Positions 17,038 to 29,195 of a stretch of DNA of 64,000 nt are shown here, in pieces. How positions within the stretch are numbered: position 1 is the first letter of the stretch; every line of letters starts with the position of its first letter. The position numbers and the translations under genes were made by a program. The DNA comes from Erwinia aphidicola (GTDB taxonomy: Bacteria > Pseudomonadota > Gammaproteobacteria > Enterobacterales > Enterobacteriaceae), in the NCBI RefSeq assembly GCF_014773485.1, contig NZ_JACXBP010000002.1:1-64000 (forward strand), in the 5' to 3' direction. The notes beneath the pieces are model-generated. The model saw only the letters and a program-made list of their open reading frames with translations. It was not told where the DNA came from and made no database searches.

Positions 17038-20000
17038 TTAGTCAAACTCCAGTTCCACCTGCTCCGATCCTATCAACGACCGAAGATCGTTCAGCAAACG
17101 ATCGCTCGGCGACACGCGCCAGGTTGCACCGAAGCGCAACTTCGCCCGCGCATCCTCTCTCTGATAGTAGAGATGTACCGGAATTGTCCCCGAACGATGG
17201 GGTTCCAGGGATTGACGGAGACGGTTCAAAAGCTGGTCATCAATTTGCCTGTCCGTCAGCGAGATAGCAAGCCCGCGCGCATATTTTTCGCGTGCTTCAT
17301 CAATGTCCATCATATCGCGGGCCATCATTTTAAGCCCGCCGTTGAAGTCATCGAAGCTGACCTGCCCGCTAACGATCAGGATACGGTCCTTCTCCAGCAT
17401 ATGCTGGAACTTATCTAACGCATCTGTAAATAACATCACTTCCAGACGACCGGAACGGTCATCCAGCGTGCAGATGCCAATACGGTTGCCGCGCTTTGTC
17501 ACCATTACGCGGGCCGCCACCACCAGACCGGCTGCGGTGGTCATTTTACCACGCTCGGTCGGGTGCATGTCTTTCAGGCGCTGTCCACCGACATAGCGCT
17601 CAATCTCTTTCAGATACTGGTTGATGGGGTGGCCGGTCAGGTAAAGCCCTAACGTCTCACGCTCCCCATCCAGCTGAATCTGTTCCGGCCACGGCGTGAC
17701 GTCGGAATAGGATTTCTCGACCTGCTCTGGCGCTTCGGCCAGCACACCGAACATATCGGCCTGGCCAATCGCTTCCGCTTTCGCGTGCTGATCGGCGGCT
17801 TTCAGCGCATCGGGCAGCGCACTCATCAGCGCCGCACGGTGCGGGCCTAAGCGGTCAAACGCCCCGGACATAATCAGCTTTTCCAGCACCCGCTTATTCA
17901 GCTTTTTGGTGTCGGTACGCGCACAAAGGTCAAACAGCTCGCGGAAATAACCGCCTTCGTTACGCGCTTCGATTATTGCCTCGATCGGGCCTTCACCGAC
18001 GCCTTTAATTGCGCCGATGCCGTAAACAATTTCGCCGTTCTCGTTGACGTGGAACTGATACTGCCCGGAGTTAATATCCGGCGGCAGCACCTTCAGCCCC
18101 ATGCGCCAGCACTCATCCACCAGCCCGACCACCTTCTCGGTGTTGTCCATATCGGCGGTCATTACCGCTGCCATAAACTCGGCCGGGTAGTGCGCTTTCA
18201 GCCACAGCGTCTGATAAGAGACCAGCGCATAGGCGGCAGAGTGCGATTTGTTAAAACCATAACCGGCGAATTTCTCCACCAGGTCGAAAATCTTGATCGC
18301 CAGCTCACCGTCGATGCCGCGCGCTTTCGCGCCGTCTTCAAAGCCGCCACGCTGCTTAGCCATCTCGACCGGGTTCTTTTTACCCATCGCACGGCGCAGC
18401 ATGTCCGCACCGCCCAGGCTGTAACCCGCCAGCACCTGAGCAATCTGCATCACCTGTTCCTGATACAGGATAATGCCGTAGGTCGGCTCCAGCACCGGTT
18501 TCAGCGACTCGTGCTGCCACTGAATGTCCGGGTAGGAGATCTCTTCACGCCCGTGCTTACGGTCAATAAAGTTATCTACCATGCCCGATTGCAGCGGACC
18601 GGGGCGGAACAGGGCGACCAGGGCGATCATATCCTCGAAGCAGTCGGGCTTCAGGCGTTTGATCAGATCTTTCATGCCGCGTGATTCGAGCTGGAACACC
18701 GCTGTGGTTTCCGAGCGTTGCAGCATATCGAAACTTTTTTTATCTTCAAGCGGAATCGCCGCGATATCGATCGGCGGCTCGCCCTCTTTTTCACGCCTGG
18801 CGTTAATCATCGCCAGCGCCCAGTCAATGATGGTCAGCGTTCGCAGCCCCAGGAAGTCGAACTTCACCAGCCCGGCATATTCCACATCATTTTTATCAAA
18901 CTGGGTAACCGGATGATTACCGTTTTCGTCACAGTAAAGCGGGGCAAAATCGGTAATTTTAGTCGGCGCGATCACCACGCCGCCGGCGTGTTTACCGGCG
19001 TTACGCGTCACGCCTTCCAGCTTGCGCGCCATGTCGATCAGCGCCTTAACCTCTTCATCTGCCTCATAAATTTCCGGCAGCTGTGGTTCAGCAGCAAAGG
19101 CTTTTTCCAGCGTCATGCCCGGGTCAGGCGGCACCAGTTTCGAAATGCGGTCGACGAATCCGTACGGGTGCCCCAGCACGCGCCCTACGTCGCGGATGAC
19201 CGCTTTCGCCGCCATGGTCCCGAAGGTAATAATCTGCGATACCGCCTGGCGACCGTACATATCGGCCACGTGCTCAATCACCAGATCGCGCTTCTCCATG
19301 CAGAAGTCGACGTCAAAGTCGGGCATCGAAACACGTTCCGGGTTGAGGAAACGTTCGAACAGCAGGTCAAACTCCAGCGGGTCGAGGTCGGTAATTTTCA
19401 GTGCGTAGGCCACCAGAGAACCGGCACCGGAACCACGTCCCGGCCCCACGGGCACGTCGTTATCCTTCGACCACTGGATGAATTCCATCACGATCAGGAA
19501 GTAGCCCGGGAAGCCCATCTGGTTGATCACGTTAAGCTCAATTTCCAGACGTTCATCATATTCTGGCCGCTTTTCGCGGCGTACCTGCTCGTCCGGGAAC
19601 AGGAACGCGAGGCGCTCTTCCAGCCCCTCGCGCGATTTCATCACGAGGAAATCTTCGGTGCTCATTTCCCCGGTCGGGAACTGCGGCAGGAAGTATTCGC
19701 CAAGGCGAATGGTGACATTGCAGCGGCGGGCTATCTCAACGCTGTTTTCCAGCGCTTCAGGGATGTCCGAGAACAGCTCGCACATCTCCTCTTCCGTGCG
19801 CATATACTGCTGCGGGCTGTAGCTGCGCGGGCGTTTCGGGTCGTCAAGAGTGAAACCATCATGAATGGCAACGCGTATTTCATGCGCGTCAAAGTCTGAC
19901 TCCTGCAGGAAGCAGACCTCGTTGGTGGCCACCACCGGGATGCCGTTGGCAATCGCCAGCTCCACCGCGGCGTGCAGATAGGTCTCTTCGTCCTGACGAC

Positions 20001-20520
20001 CGGTACGGATCAGCTCAAGGTAGTAGCGATCGGCAAAATGTTGCTGATAAAACGCCAGACAGTCGGCAACCAGCGCCGTGTTGCCGCGCAACAGCATTTT
20101 GCCAACATCGCCACGACGCCCGCCGGACAACAGAATAATCCCCTGCTGATGTTCAACCAGCCAGTCGCGATCGATCGTTGGGCCTGCCGGACCATAGCCG
20201 CGCTGGTAGGCGCGCGAGATCAGCAGCGTCAGGTTTTGGTAGCCTTCGTTATCCGCTGCCAGCACGGTGATATGCGACAGCTCGTCACCCATCGCTTCAC
20301 TGGCAACATTAAAATCAGCGCCGATAATCGGCTTCATGCCCTGGCCGTGAGCGGTGCCGTAAAACTTCACCAGGCCGCACAGGTTGGTGAAGTCGGTAAT
20401 CGCAATCGCCGGCATTCCCAGTTTCGCTGCGTTTTTCACCAACGGGCCCGTTTTGGCTAGCCCATCGATCATGGAGTAGTCGCTGTGAACGCGTAAATGA
20501 ATAAAACGAGGTTCGGCCAT
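17038..20520 (-). CDS. dnaE: DNA polymerase III alpha subunit
   Basis: The replicative polymerase subunit, 1160 residues as in E. coli. The N-terminal PHP domain ([11 protein letters not shown] at about 9-19) binds DnaQ. The C-family palm carries the catalytic aspartates in PDFDVDF near residue 400 and the third at about 555. The fingers, the helix-hairpin-helix region, the beta-clamp-binding motif (QADMF near residue 920) and the OB domain follow. It sits between rnhB and accA in the conserved leftward cluster. No disruption is seen. Confidence 0.98.
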   Translation of the reverse strand: MAEPRFIHLRVHSDYSMIDGLAKTGPLVKNAAKLGMPAIAITDFTNLCGLVKFYGTAHGQGMKPIIGADFNVASEAMGDELSHITVLAADNEGYQNLTLLISRAYQRGYGPAGPTIDRDWLVEHQQGIILLSGGRRGDVGKMLLRGNTALVADCLAFYQQHFADRYYLELIRTGRQDEETYLHAAVELAIANGIPVVATNEVCFLQESDFDAHEIRVAIHDGFTLDDPKRPRSYSPQQYMRTEEEMCELFSDIPEALENSVEIARRCNVTIRLGEYFLPQFPTGEMSTEDFLVMKSREGLEERLAFLFPDEQVRREKRPEYDERLEIELNVINQMGFPGYFLIVMEFIQWSKDNDVPVGPGRGSGAGSLVAYALKITDLDPLEFDLLFERFLNPERVSMPDFDVDFCMEKRDLVIEHVADMYGRQAVSQIITFGTMAAKAVIRDVGRVLGHPYGFVDRISKLVPPDPGMTLEKAFAAEPQLPEIYEADEEVKALIDMARKLEGVTRNAGKHAGGVVIAPTKITDFAPLYCDENGNHPVTQFDKNDVEYAGLVKFDFLGLRTLTIIDWALAMINARREKEGEPPIDIAAIPLEDKKSFDMLQRSETTAVFQLESRGMKDLIKRLKPDCFEDMIALVALFRPGPLQSGMVDNFIDRKHGREEISYPDIQWQHESLKPVLEPTYGIILYQEQVMQIAQVLAGYSLGGADMLRRAMGKKNPVEMAKQRGGFEDGAKARGIDGELAIKIFDLVEKFAGYGFNKSHSAAYALVSYQTLWLKAHYPAEFMAAVMTADMDNTEKVVGLVDECWRMGLKVLPPDINSGQYQFHVNENGEIVYGIGAIKGVGEGPIEAIIEARNEGGYFRELFDLCARTDTKKLNKRVLEKLIMSGAFDRLGPHRAALMSALPDALKAADQHAKAEAIGQADMFGVLAEAPEQVEKSYSDVTPWPEQIQLDGERETLGLYLTGHPINQYLKEIERYVGGQRLKDMHPTERGKMTTAAGLVVAARVMVTKRGNRIGICTLDDRSGRLEVMLFTDALDKFQHMLEKDRILIVSGQVSFDDFNGGLKMMARDMMDIDEAREKYARGLAISLTDRQIDDQLLNRLRQSLEPHRSGTIPVHLYYQREDARAKLRFGATWRVSPSDRLLNDLRSLIGSEQVELEFD

Positions 20521-20550
20521 CTGGGATTCCGTTAAAACTAGGGATGAAAA

Positions 20551-21174
20551 TTACAGCGTGCGGACTACCGACGCGCTGACTTCGGCATCCAGCAGCGCAT
20601 TGCGCACCGGGGCAAAACTGCGGCGATGCTGCGGAGTCACGCCATGCTGCGTCAGTTTTTCCATATGCAGAGCGGTTGGATAACCTTTGTGCTGAGCGAA
20701 GCCATATTCAGGATACAGCAGATCGAGCTGTGCCATCTCACGGTCGCGCGTCACTTTTGCAATAATCGAGGCGGCGCTGATTTCGCGCACCAGACTGTCG
20801 CCCTTCACCACGGCCTGGCTCGGCATCGGCAGCGGTGGGCAGCGATTGCCGTCAATCAGCACAAAGTCCGGCGTCAGGTGCAGCCCGGCAACCGCACGCT
20901 GCATTGCCAGCATGGTGGCGTGCAGGATATTGAGCTGGTCAATCTCTTCCGGCTCGGCACGGCCCAGACTCCAGCTTAACGCTTTCTCGACGATCTCATC
21001 AAACAGCGCCAGACGGCGTTTTTCCGACAGCTTTTTCGAATCGGCGAGCCCGATAATCGGACGAGCCGGATCGAGGATCACCGCGGCGGTGACCACGGCG
21101 CCCACCAGCGGACCACGCCCTACCTCATCAACGCCGGCAATCAGCGCAGCATTAGGGTAAATAAATTCACTCAC
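20551..21174 (-). CDS. rnhB: ribonuclease HII
   Basis: RNase HII cleaves the RNA strand of RNA-DNA hybrids and removes single ribonucleotides from DNA. The catalytic motif VDEVGRG, the NILHATM segment and the DGNR motif are all present. I prefer the GTG at 21174 as start: it lies 8 nt after GGAG and yields MSEFIYP, aligning with E. coli MIEFVYP. The in-frame ATG at 21180 sits only 2 nt from the Shine-Dalgarno sequence. Either way it overlaps the end of lpxB, so the two are translationally coupled. About 207 residues. Confidence 0.95.
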   Translation of the reverse strand: MSEFIYPNAALIAGVDEVGRGPLVGAVVTAAVILDPARPIIGLADSKKLSEKRRLALFDEIVEKALSWSLGRAEPEEIDQLNILHATMLAMQRAVAGLHLTPDFVLIDGNRCPPLPMPSQAVVKGDSLVREISAASIIAKVTRDREMAQLDLLYPEYGFAQHKGYPTALHMEKLTQHGVTPQHRRSFAPVRNALLDAEVSASVVRTL

Positions 21175-22316
21175 GGGCATAACTCCAGTACGGCGGCGGC
21201 TGCCTGTTCGTCGGCATTCCAGCGGATCTGGTGGTGCAGCTCGGCAAAGGTTGCCAGCAGCCGATCGCGCGTTTCACCGGCAGCCAGCAATGGCTCTAAC
21301 GCAGCGGCCAGCTGCTCAGGCTGGCACTCATCCTGCAGCAGCTCTTTCACCAGTTCGCGCCCGGCCAGCAGGTTCGGCAACGAGACATAATCGGTTTTCA
21401 CCAGACGTTTCGCCAGCCAGAAGGTAAACGGCTTCATGCGGTACCCCACCACCATCGGGCATTTTGCCAGCATGCACTCCAGCGCGGCAGTGCCGGAAGC
21501 CAGCAGTGCGGCATCGCTGGCCACCATTGCGGCGCGGCCTTTGCCGTCCAGCAGGTGCATGGGCAGATCGGGGGCAACTTCGGCTTTAATCGCTTCAAAC
21601 TGCTCGCGCCGCTTAGGGTTCACCAGCGGCACGACGATCTCCAGCTGCGGATATTTCGCCCGCAGCAGCATCGCCGTCCGCAGGAAGTCAGCGCTGAGCA
21701 TTTCAACTTCTGCCCCGCGACTGCCCGGCAGCAGAGCCAGGCATACTGCATCTGACGCAATCCCCAGCTCGCGGCGTGCCGCCTGTTTATCCGGTTCAAT
21801 CGGCATCGCATCAGCCATGGTATGGCCGATAAAACGACAGGGAACGTTGAAGCGATCGTAGAAGGCTTTTTCAAACGGCAGGAACGCCAGCACCAGATCG
21901 GTGGAGCGGCCAATTTTGAACACGCGCTTCTGGCGCCACGCCCAGACCGAAGGGCTGACGTAATGAATGGTACGAATACCCTGCTGTTTCAGCTTCCCTT
22001 CGAGAGTGATATTGAAATCAGGGGCATCAATGCCGACGAAAACATCCGGCTTCAGGGCGGTAAAGCGGCGGGTCAGGTCGCGGCGGATGTGCAGCAGGCG
22101 ACGCAGACGGCCCAGCACCTCAACGATGCCCATAACCGCCAGCTCTTCCATCTCATACCAGGCTTCACACCCTTCGGCCTGCATCAGCGGGCCGGCAACG
22201 CCGACAAAACGTGCGTCAGGATGCTTCTCTTTCAGCGCGCGGATAAGACCGGCACCAAGAATATCGCCGGAGGTTTCTCCGGCGACAAGGGCAATCGTTA
22301 AGGGATGCTTTGGCAT
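21171..22316 (-). CDS. lpxB: lipid-A-disaccharide synthase
   Basis: A GT-B glycosyltransferase (family 19, 381 residues) that joins UDP-2,3-diacylglucosamine and lipid X to form the lipid A disaccharide at the cytoplasmic membrane face. The N-terminal AGETSGD motif (residues 12-18) and the GSR donor-binding motif near residue 200 are visible. It starts 3 bp after lpxA and overlaps rnhB, so it is part of the lpxD-fabZ-lpxA-lpxB-rnhB-dnaE-accA chain. Confidence 0.97.
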   Translation of the reverse strand: MPKHPLTIALVAGETSGDILGAGLIRALKEKHPDARFVGVAGPLMQAEGCEAWYEMEELAVMGIVEVLGRLRRLLHIRRDLTRRFTALKPDVFVGIDAPDFNITLEGKLKQQGIRTIHYVSPSVWAWRQKRVFKIGRSTDLVLAFLPFEKAFYDRFNVPCRFIGHTMADAMPIEPDKQAARRELGIASDAVCLALLPGSRGAEVEMLSADFLRTAMLLRAKYPQLEIVVPLVNPKRREQFEAIKAEVAPDLPMHLLDGKGRAAMVASDAALLASGTAALECMLAKCPMVVGYRMKPFTFWLAKRLVKTDYVSLPNLLAGRELVKELLQDECQPEQLAAALEPLLAAGETRDRLLATFAELHHQIRWNADEQAAAAVLELCP

Positions 22317-22319
22317 GAG

Positions 22320-23108
22320 TTAACGAATCAGACCCCTTGTGGAGCGGGCAAAAAAGTCATAAAACGGCTGAACTTCCGGATGCGCTTTGGCGATTTCAGC
22401 AATCTCCGGCTTCACTTCATCCAGCGTCTTGCCGCTGCGGTACAGCAGCTTATATGCTGCAGTAATCGCATGCAGTGCCTCTTTGCTGAAGCCACGGCGC
22501 TTCAGGCCCACCAGGTTAACGCCGAACGGCGTGGCATGGTTGCCCTGAGCAATGACGTAAGGAGGAACATCCTGCGCCACACCGGAGCAGCCGCCGACCA
22601 TCACGTGCGCGCCGATAACGCAGAATTGATGCACCGCCGTCATACCACCAATGATGGCATGATCGTCCACTGAAACATGGCCCGCCAGCGTCGCGTTGTT
22701 GGCCAGAATACAGTGATTACCCACCACGCAGTCGTGCGCCACGTGCGCATTCACCATCAGCAGATTGTCGTTGCCGACTTTCGTCAGCCCTTCAGCCTGT
22801 GAGGTGCCACGATGAATGGTCACGCTTTCACGAATGCGGTTACGGTCGCCAATCTCAACCCGGGTAGGTTCACCCGCGTATTTCAGATCCTGATTAGCTT
22901 CACCGATCGAAGCAAACTGGTAGATGGTGTTGTCTTTACCTATTGAGGTGTGACCATTGACCACTACATGAGATTTCAGAACGGTGCCTTCACCGATCGA
23001 GACGTTCGCACCCACGGTACAAAACGGACCAATCTGGACACCCGCACCAATAATGGCGCCTTCTTCTACGATCGAGCTGGGATGAATTACGGCGGTGCTA
23101 TCAATCAC
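22320..23108 (-). CDS. lpxA: UDP-N-acetylglucosamine acyltransferase
   Basis: A left-handed parallel beta-helix enzyme of 262 residues that transfers 3-hydroxymyristate from ACP to UDP-GlcNAc, the first step of lipid A synthesis. Hexapeptide repeats run through residues 1-190, and the catalytic histidine lies in [11 protein letters not shown] at about 120-130. The gene begins at GTG (GTGATTGAT), the same unusual start used in E. coli. It sits 3 bp after fabZ. Confidence 0.97.
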   Translation of the reverse strand: MIDSTAVIHPSSIVEEGAIIGAGVQIGPFCTVGANVSIGEGTVLKSHVVVNGHTSIGKDNTIYQFASIGEANQDLKYAGEPTRVEIGDRNRIRESVTIHRGTSQAEGLTKVGNDNLLMVNAHVAHDCVVGNHCILANNATLAGHVSVDDHAIIGGMTAVHQFCVIGAHVMVGGCSGVAQDVPPYVIAQGNHATPFGVNLVGLKRRGFSKEALHAITAAYKLLYRSGKTLDEVKPEIAEIAKAHPEVQPFYDFFARSTRGLIR

Positions 23109-23111
23109 GAA

Positions 23112-23567
23112 TTAAGCCTCCCGGCTGCGGGCACACATCATCGTTGCTTCGCAGACAATTTTTCCGTCAACGGTGGCCACGCCTTTAAAGCGGGTTACAC
23201 CACGGCGGGTTTTCTCGAAGGTGACTTCCATGATCATCTGGTCGCCAGGTACCACCGGGCGCTTGAAGCGCGCTTCGTCGATACCGGCAAAGTAATAAAG
23301 TTCGCCCGGTTCCAGTTTTCCAACGCTTTTAAACGCCAGAATACCCGTTGCCTGTGCCATTGCTTCCAGAATCAGCACGCCCGGGAAAATCGGTTTACCA
23401 GGGAAATGGCCCTGGAAAAACGGTTCGTTAACCGAGACGTTCTTTACTGCACGCAGAAACTTGTTTTCTTCGAAATCAAGTACGCGGTCGACCAGCAAGA
23501 ACGGGTAACGGTGCGGTAAAAGTTCAATAATCTCTTCAATCTGCAGAGTATGAGTTTCAGTAGTCAA
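23112..23567 (-). CDS. fabZ: 3-hydroxyacyl-ACP dehydratase FabZ
   Basis: This hot-dog-fold dehydratase (151 residues) removes water from 3-hydroxyacyl-ACP in fatty acid elongation. It competes with LpxA for 3-hydroxymyristoyl-ACP, so its place beside lpxA is functionally meaningful. Catalytic H54 and E68 stand in [17 protein letters not shown]. The start codon is TTG (TTGACTACTGAA), as in E. coli. Confidence 0.97.
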   Translation of the reverse strand: MTTETHTLQIEEIIELLPHRYPFLLVDRVLDFEENKFLRAVKNVSVNEPFFQGHFPGKPIFPGVLILEAMAQATGILAFKSVGKLEPGELYYFAGIDEARFKRPVVPGDQMIMEVTFEKTRRGVTRFKGVATVDGKIVCEATMMCARSREA

Positions 23568-23727
23568 AATACTCTTCCTGTCCTAAAAATTCTGATGGCA
23601 TCAATAACACGGCCTGCAACAATCTGTCGATCGTCTGCAGGCCGCAAATCATGTTCTGTACGCTTAGCTTTAGCTTTCCCTGCTAGCATATTGTATTTAT
23701 GAAAGCCGGGCAGCGTGGTGCGATCGC

Positions 23728-24750
23728 TTAGTCTTTACTGACTTTACGCTCGATGGCTTTTAAGCGTTTGCTTATTTCATCGATGCTCAGCACCAGAGCT
23801 GCAGTTTTGCGCCAGGTTTTGTTGGGCTGTAACGGAATGCCGGAGGAGTATACTCCAGGTTCAGTGATAGGTCGCATCACCATTCCCATCCCTGTGACGG
23901 TAACTTTGTCACAAATTTCCATGTGGCCATTAATCACGCTGGCCCCACCAATCATGCAGTAGCGGCCAATTTTAAGACTGCCCGCCATGATGACGCCACC
24001 CGCAACCGCGGTATTGTCACCAATCACGACGTTGTGTGCAATCTGGCATTGGTTATCTATGATAACACCATTCCCGATTTGGGTGTTATCCAGCGCACCG
24101 CGATCGATGGTCGTGCAGGCGCCAATCTCAACGCGGTCACCAATGATGACGGTGCCAAGCTGCGGGATCTTCACCCAATTGCCACGATCGTTAGCGTAAC
24201 CGAAGCCATCAGCGCCGATCACTGTGCCTGACTGGATCAGACAGTCGCGACCAATCTGCACTTCATGATAGACAGAGACGTTGGCCCACAGGCGGCTGCC
24301 TGCGCCAATCTGCGTCTTTTTACCGATGAAGCAGCCCGGGCCAATAACCACGTTATCAGCAAGTACTACATCAGATTCGATCACCGCGTTAGCGCCAATC
24401 GAGACGTTACTCCCCAATTTTGCGCTCGCATCAATCACGGCACTTGGGGCAATGTTTTGGGCTGGCTGCGGCGTGGTGTCCAGCAGTTGCGCCATACGGG
24501 CGTAGGTCAGATACGGGTTTTTAACCACCAGCGCTGCGCCAGGGAAAAATTCACGGTCCGCTTCAGAGAGCACCACAGCGGAAGCCTGACAGGCTGCGAG
24601 CTGCTCACGGTAACGGCTGTTTGAGAGAAACGTGATCTGACCGGTTTGGGCGGATTGCATAGAAGCAATGCCGGAGATGGCGATATCGCCATCTCCGTGC
24701 AATTCTGCATCCAACTGCTGGGCTAAATCAGCCAGTCGAATTGAAGGCAT
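23728..24750 (-). CDS. lpxD: UDP-3-O-(3-hydroxymyristoyl)glucosamine N-acyltransferase
   Basis: The third enzyme of lipid A synthesis (340 residues). It adds the second 3-hydroxymyristoyl chain to the amino group of the sugar. An N-terminal uridine-binding domain (1-100) is followed by a left-handed beta-helix of hexapeptide repeats (about 105-300) with the catalytic histidine in [14 protein letters not shown]-terminal helix binds ACP. It starts 3 bp after skp and is separated from fabZ by 160 bp. Confidence 0.97.
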   Translation of the reverse strand: MPSIRLADLAQQLDAELHGDGDIAISGIASMQSAQTGQITFLSNSRYREQLAACQASAVVLSEADREFFPGAALVVKNPYLTYARMAQLLDTTPQPAQNIAPSAVIDASAKLGSNVSIGANAVIESDVVLADNVVIGPGCFIGKKTQIGAGSRLWANVSVYHEVQIGRDCLIQSGTVIGADGFGYANDRGNWVKIPQLGTVIIGDRVEIGACTTIDRGALDNTQIGNGVIIDNQCQIAHNVVIGDNTAVAGGVIMAGSLKIGRYCMIGGASVINGHMEICDKVTVTGMGMVMRPITEPGVYSSGIPLQPNKTWRKTAALVLSIDEISKRLKAIERKVSKD

Positions 24751-24753
24751 GGC

Positions 24754-25251
24754 TTATTTAACCTGTTTCAGAACATCAGCAGTGATGTCTTTAGATTTAG
24801 CAGCATAAGCAACCGCGTTCTGATCGATAACAACGTCATAACCTTCGTCATCAGCAACTTTCTGCACGGCGTCCTGGATACGGCTCAGGATTTTATTACG
24901 CTCTTCCATCTGACGACGGCGGTTGTCCTGCTCGAAAGCCTGAGCTTTCGTGGAGAAGGCTTCACGCTGTGCCATCACGTCTTTTTCCATCTTGCTGCGA
25001 TCGCTCGCCTTCATGGTCGAGCCGTCACGCTGCAGACGCTGCATTTTGGCTTGCAGATCGCGTTCCATACCCTGCAACTCGGTTGCACGGCCTTTGAACT
25101 CGTTTTCCAACTGTTTCGCAACGGTCGCACGCGCTGGTAACTGTTGGAAAATGCTGGAAACGTTCACCACTGCAATTTTATCAGCAGCCTGAGCACCGGC
25201 GGAAACCGCCAGAGCAATACCCAGACCTGCGGCACACAACAACTTTTTCAC
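24754..25251 (-). CDS. skp: periplasmic chaperone Skp
   Basis: Skp (OmpH-like, 165 residues) is a trimeric periplasmic chaperone that holds unfolded outer membrane proteins on the way to the Bam complex. A signal peptide occupies about residues 1-23 with cleavage after AQA. The body is a long charged helix pair forming the tentacles. The start is a GTG with AAGGAG 7 nt upstream, matching the GTG start of E. coli skp; the longer ATG frame adds 13 residues before the signal peptide. It lies directly downstream of bamA, its partner in outer membrane biogenesis. Confidence 0.95.
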   Translation of the reverse strand: MKKLLCAAGLGIALAVSAGAQAADKIAVVNVSSIFQQLPARATVAKQLENEFKGRATELQGMERDLQAKMQRLQRDGSTMKASDRSKMEKDVMAQREAFSTKAQAFEQDNRRRQMEERNKILSRIQDAVQKVADDEGYDVVIDQNAVAYAAKSKDITADVLKQVK

Positions 25252-25375
25252 TATAAAACTCCTTACCATCAACGTTTGTGTCACGGACACATGTGTTGCG
25301 CTTTATCGTGGCCCGCGTACGGGCCAGGATTAAACAGCGCGATACTCTCTTGCTACGCTTCCGTGCAAAGGCGAA

Positions 25376-27781
25376 TTACCAGGTTTTACCAATGTTAAAC
25401 TGGAACTGTTCGGCCTTATCTCCGTCATACTTTTTGAATGGCTGAGCGTATGAGAACACCAGCGGCCCCAGCGGCGACATCCATTGCAGTGCCAGACCGG
25501 CTGACATACGGATGTTGCTTGGATCGCTATAGTCTGGGATACCCGCCGCACGAGTTTCGGCAGTGTTTTCCCATTTGGTATCCCAAACGGTACCCGCATC
25601 AACAAACAGCGAGGTACGGACTGAGTTAGCATACTTCTCACTCAGGAACGGCGTTGGTGTAATCAGCTCGGCGCTGGCAACAGCCATCGCGTTACCGCCG
25701 ATAGCATCATCGGAATTACATACCGGGCTGCTGCCAGAACAATCGGAAGAACCGTTGTTCAGGTAAGCCGCTTTCGGGCCGATGTTGTTAGAACGGAACC
25801 CACGTACGGAGCTGGAACCACCGGCGTAGAAGTTCTCGTAGAACGGCATCTCTTTACCGTTCAGACCATCGCCATAGCCTACGCGACCACGTCCCAACAG
25901 CACCCAGGTACGATCCTGATTCAGCGGCAGATACTGTTGTGTATCCAGCGTAGCCTTGTAGAAGGCATTATCAGAACCCGGAATAGTCACTTTACCATTC
26001 AGGTTAGTACGGTTACCTGACGTTGGGAAGAATCCGCGGTCAAGGGTGTTGTACGTCCAGCCGTAGTTAAAGGTGAAGTCATCCGCCGAGAAATCTTCAT
26101 CGCCGGTCAGCGATGGGTTTTTCCCGACAGAGCGCAGGTAACGCCACATGGCGATCTGCGGCTGCATGTTGGAGAGGCTGTTATGCACATAGCCCAGACC
26201 CACACGCAGGGTGTTATTTTCATTGACCGGGAAGCCCAGCGTGCCGTCTACACCGTAACTCTTGTTGGTATAGTCAGACAGATCGGCATCATCCGCTTTA
26301 AAGTCGTTATAGAAAACACGACCGCCCAGGCTGACACCGTCGACCGTGAAGTACGGGTCGGTCAGTGAGAATTCAGCATAGGTCTGATAGTCATTCTTGG
26401 TTCCGCTGATGCCAACGGTATTACCGGTGCCGAGCCAGTTATCCTGGGTCACGCCAGCCTGGAAGCTGACGCCGCTTTCGGTACCGTAACCGACGCCGAA
26501 GTTCAGCGTACCGGTGTTACGCTCTTTCACCTTGTAGACCACGTCAACCTGGTCAGGTGAACCCGGCACACGCTGGGTTTCGGTATCAACGGTTTCGAAG
26601 TAGCCGAGGCGATTCAGACGTTCTTTACCCTGCTCAACCAGATTGCTGCCTAACCAGGCACCTTCCATCTGGCGCATTTCACGGCGCAGTACGGAATCTT
26701 TCGAGGTATCGTTGCCCTCAAAGCGCACTTTACGCACGTAGTAACGGTTACCGGCGTCCACGTTGATACGCAGTTTAACGGTCTTGTTCGCGTCGTCGAT
26801 TTCAGGCTGCGTCTGTACGCGTGGATACGCGTAGCCGTAACGGCCCAGCAGCTTCTTGATATCGTCTTCAATGCGCGTCACTTTCGAGCCGTTGTAAAGC
26901 TCACCCGGGGTGATTTTGCTCAACGTTTCGATTTCGGCAGAGTGCCCCGCCAGGTTACCGCTAACGGTCACACCTGAAAGCTTGTACTGATCGCCTTCGT
27001 TGATGTTCACCGTGATGTAGATACCCTTTTTGTCCGGCGTCAGGCTGACCTGCGTCGAATCAATGTTGAAACGGGCATAACCGCGGTCCAGATAGAAGCT
27101 GCGCAGAGTTTCAAGGTCACCGGCCAGTTTTTGCTTCTGGTACTTACGGTCACCCACCACGTTCCACCATGGCACCTCATCACGCAGCTGGAAGCGGGAG
27201 ATCAGTTCATCGGAGCTGTAGGCCTTGTTACCGACGATATTGATCTGCTGGATCTTCGCAGAAACCCCTTCGGTAAACACCAGCTTCAGGTCAACACGGT
27301 TACGCGGCAGCGGAGTAACAACGGCTTTGACGCTGGCGCTGTATTTACCCACGCTGTAGTAGAAGTCTTCCAGGCCTTTCTCAATGGAGGAGATCGTGGT
27401 GCGATCCAGTGCTTCACCCACGCGCACGCCAGAGGCTTCGAGGTTCTGCTTGAGCATATCTTCTTTCACCGCTTTGTTGCCGGAGAAAGTGATGCTGGCA
27501 ATCGTTGGGCGCTCTTTCACCTGAACGATCAGCGTGCCGCCGTCGCGCAGGACCTGAACATCCTCAAAATTCCCGGTCGCAAACAGCGCGCGAATGGTGT
27601 TACTGAGATCTTCATCGGAGACAGTGTCCCCAACGCGGACGGGCATACTGAGCAATGCCGCACCGACGGCGACTCGCTGCAGGCCTTCGAAATGAATATC
27701 CTTCACTACGAATCCGTCTGCACCGTATACGGTAGCGCTGCTAAGCAGCAGCGACGCTATGAGCAACTTTTTCATCGCCAT
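25376..27781 (-). CDS. bamA: outer membrane protein assembly factor BamA
   Basis: BamA (801 residues, 810 in E. coli) is the essential Omp85 insertase. A 20-residue signal peptide precedes five POTRA domains (about 21-420) and the 16-strand barrel ending in KTW. The conserved VRGF motif of loop 6 is present in a [12 protein letters not shown] context. The long extracellular loop after it differs from E. coli, carrying a short CSGSSPVC segment with two cysteines instead of a longer tyrosine-rich one. It sits between rseP and skp. Surface loops of BamA are known to vary under phage and immune pressure. Confidence 0.97.
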   Translation of the reverse strand: MAMKKLLIASLLLSSATVYGADGFVVKDIHFEGLQRVAVGAALLSMPVRVGDTVSDEDLSNTIRALFATGNFEDVQVLRDGGTLIVQVKERPTIASITFSGNKAVKEDMLKQNLEASGVRVGEALDRTTISSIEKGLEDFYYSVGKYSASVKAVVTPLPRNRVDLKLVFTEGVSAKIQQINIVGNKAYSSDELISRFQLRDEVPWWNVVGDRKYQKQKLAGDLETLRSFYLDRGYARFNIDSTQVSLTPDKKGIYITVNINEGDQYKLSGVTVSGNLAGHSAEIETLSKITPGELYNGSKVTRIEDDIKKLLGRYGYAYPRVQTQPEIDDANKTVKLRINVDAGNRYYVRKVRFEGNDTSKDSVLRREMRQMEGAWLGSNLVEQGKERLNRLGYFETVDTETQRVPGSPDQVDVVYKVKERNTGTLNFGVGYGTESGVSFQAGVTQDNWLGTGNTVGISGTKNDYQTYAEFSLTDPYFTVDGVSLGGRVFYNDFKADDADLSDYTNKSYGVDGTLGFPVNENNTLRVGLGYVHNSLSNMQPQIAMWRYLRSVGKNPSLTGDEDFSADDFTFNYGWTYNTLDRGFFPTSGNRTNLNGKVTIPGSDNAFYKATLDTQQYLPLNQDRTWVLLGRGRVGYGDGLNGKEMPFYENFYAGGSSSVRGFRSNNIGPKAAYLNNGSSDCSGSSPVCNSDDAIGGNAMAVASAELITPTPFLSEKYANSVRTSLFVDAGTVWDTKWENTAETRAAGIPDYSDPSNIRMSAGLALQWMSPLGPLVFSYAQPFKKYDGDKAEQFQFNIGKTW

Positions 27782-27836
27782 CGTGTTTATGCATTCTTCC
27801 TAACTGGTTCTCGCGAATAGTTTGCCTGCTGGCAGA

Positions 27837-29186
27837 CTATAGCCTTGAGAAATCATTGAATAGCGCAAGCCCCATTAACAGCACCAGCACAATCGAGCCG
27901 ATACGATAACTGAAGTCCTGAACTCGCTCGGACACCGGCCCTCCCTTGATCTTTTCGATCAGCAGGAACAGCAAATGACCACCATCTAACACCGGCAGTG
28001 GGAACAGATTGATAATCCCCAGGTTCACGCTAATCAGAGCGAGGAACATCAGGTAGTAAATCAAACCATATTCCGCTGACATCCCAGCTCCCTGCGCGAT
28101 CGAAATCGGGCCGCTGAGATTGTTCAACTTCACATCACCGACAATCAGTTTGCCTAGCATGCTTACCGTAAGCTTCATCAGCTGCCAGGTTTTTTCACTG
28201 GCCTCACCGATTGCTGCAAACGGGCCATACTGACGCACCGTTCTGTACTCATCTGGCAGAGGGACAATGCGCGGGATAACGCCGGCAAACCCTTCTGCTT
28301 TGTTACGAGGATTTACGTCCGGCGTCAGCGTCAAATCGACGGTGCTGCCCTGACGTTCTACCTCCAGCGCAATTTCTGTACCTGGATTGTCACGCACGGT
28401 GGCAACAAAACTTTGCCACTGGTCCAAAGGCTGACCATCGACTTTAACGATCCTGTCGCCCGCTTGCAAACCTGCCTTGCTGGCAGCGGAGTTCTTCTGC
28501 ACCTGCGCCAGCACCGATTCGATCTGCGGGCCGCGCGGCTGGATGCCCAGTGAAGCCACCGGATCCTGCTTGTCTGGCTCAAAGTGCCAGTTGCGCAGGT
28601 TCACGGTTTTATCACGGGTCTGCTCGCTGCCAAATGGGGCGACGGTAACGACGGTACTCTCGTCGCCAATTCTCGCCACCAGCGCCATGCGCACAGCATC
28701 CCAATCAGGCGTTTCGATACCGTCAACGGCTTTAAGTTCCGTTCCTGGCGCAATTTGAGCTTCTGCGGCAGGTGAACCGCTCACTATTTCGCCAACCACC
28801 GGGCGCACGCCAGGTACGCCGATGATAAACACCAGCCAGTAAGCAAAAATGGCAAAGATGAAATTCGCTATCGGGCCAGCGCTGATAATCGCGGCACGTT
28901 GCAAAATGGTTTTATTGTTGAAGGCCTGATGGCGCAGTTCCGGCGGCACGCTCTCGACGCGCTCATCCAGCATCTTGACATAGCCGCCGAGCGGGATCAG
29001 TGCGATAACATACTCGGTACCCTGCTTGTCAGTGCGCCGCCACAGCGCTTTGCCAAAGCCAATCGAAAAACGTTCGACTTTTACGCCACAGCGGCGGGCC
29101 ACCCAAAAGTGGCCGAACTCATGCACGGTGATTAAAATCCCCAGCGCAACGATAAATGCAGCAAAACTCCAGAGTACGCTCAGCAT
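27837..29186 (-). CDS. rseP: site-2 intramembrane protease RseP
   Basis: A 449-residue inner membrane zinc protease that cleaves anti-sigma factor RseA after DegS, releasing sigma-E, and also removes leftover signal peptides. The active site HEFGH is at residues 22-26 in the first membrane helix, and the third ligand lies in LPVLDGGH near residue 400. Two periplasmic PDZ domains lie between. It is 55 bp upstream of bamA, the conserved arrangement that links sigma-E signalling to outer membrane assembly. Confidence 0.97.
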   Translation of the reverse strand: MLSVLWSFAAFIVALGILITVHEFGHFWVARRCGVKVERFSIGFGKALWRRTDKQGTEYVIALIPLGGYVKMLDERVESVPPELRHQAFNNKTILQRAAIISAGPIANFIFAIFAYWLVFIIGVPGVRPVVGEIVSGSPAAEAQIAPGTELKAVDGIETPDWDAVRMALVARIGDESTVVTVAPFGSEQTRDKTVNLRNWHFEPDKQDPVASLGIQPRGPQIESVLAQVQKNSAASKAGLQAGDRIVKVDGQPLDQWQSFVATVRDNPGTEIALEVERQGSTVDLTLTPDVNPRNKAEGFAGVIPRIVPLPDEYRTVRQYGPFAAIGEASEKTWQLMKLTVSMLGKLIVGDVKLNNLSGPISIAQGAGMSAEYGLIYYLMFLALISVNLGIINLFPLPVLDGGHLLFLLIEKIKGGPVSERVQDFSYRIGSIVLVLLMGLALFNDFSRL

Positions 29187-29195
29187 AGTGTTTCC

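Noticed and set aside
18718..19899. 393-codon plus-strand frame opposite dnaE
   Set aside because: Antisense shadow of dnaE with biased composition and no recognisable domain.
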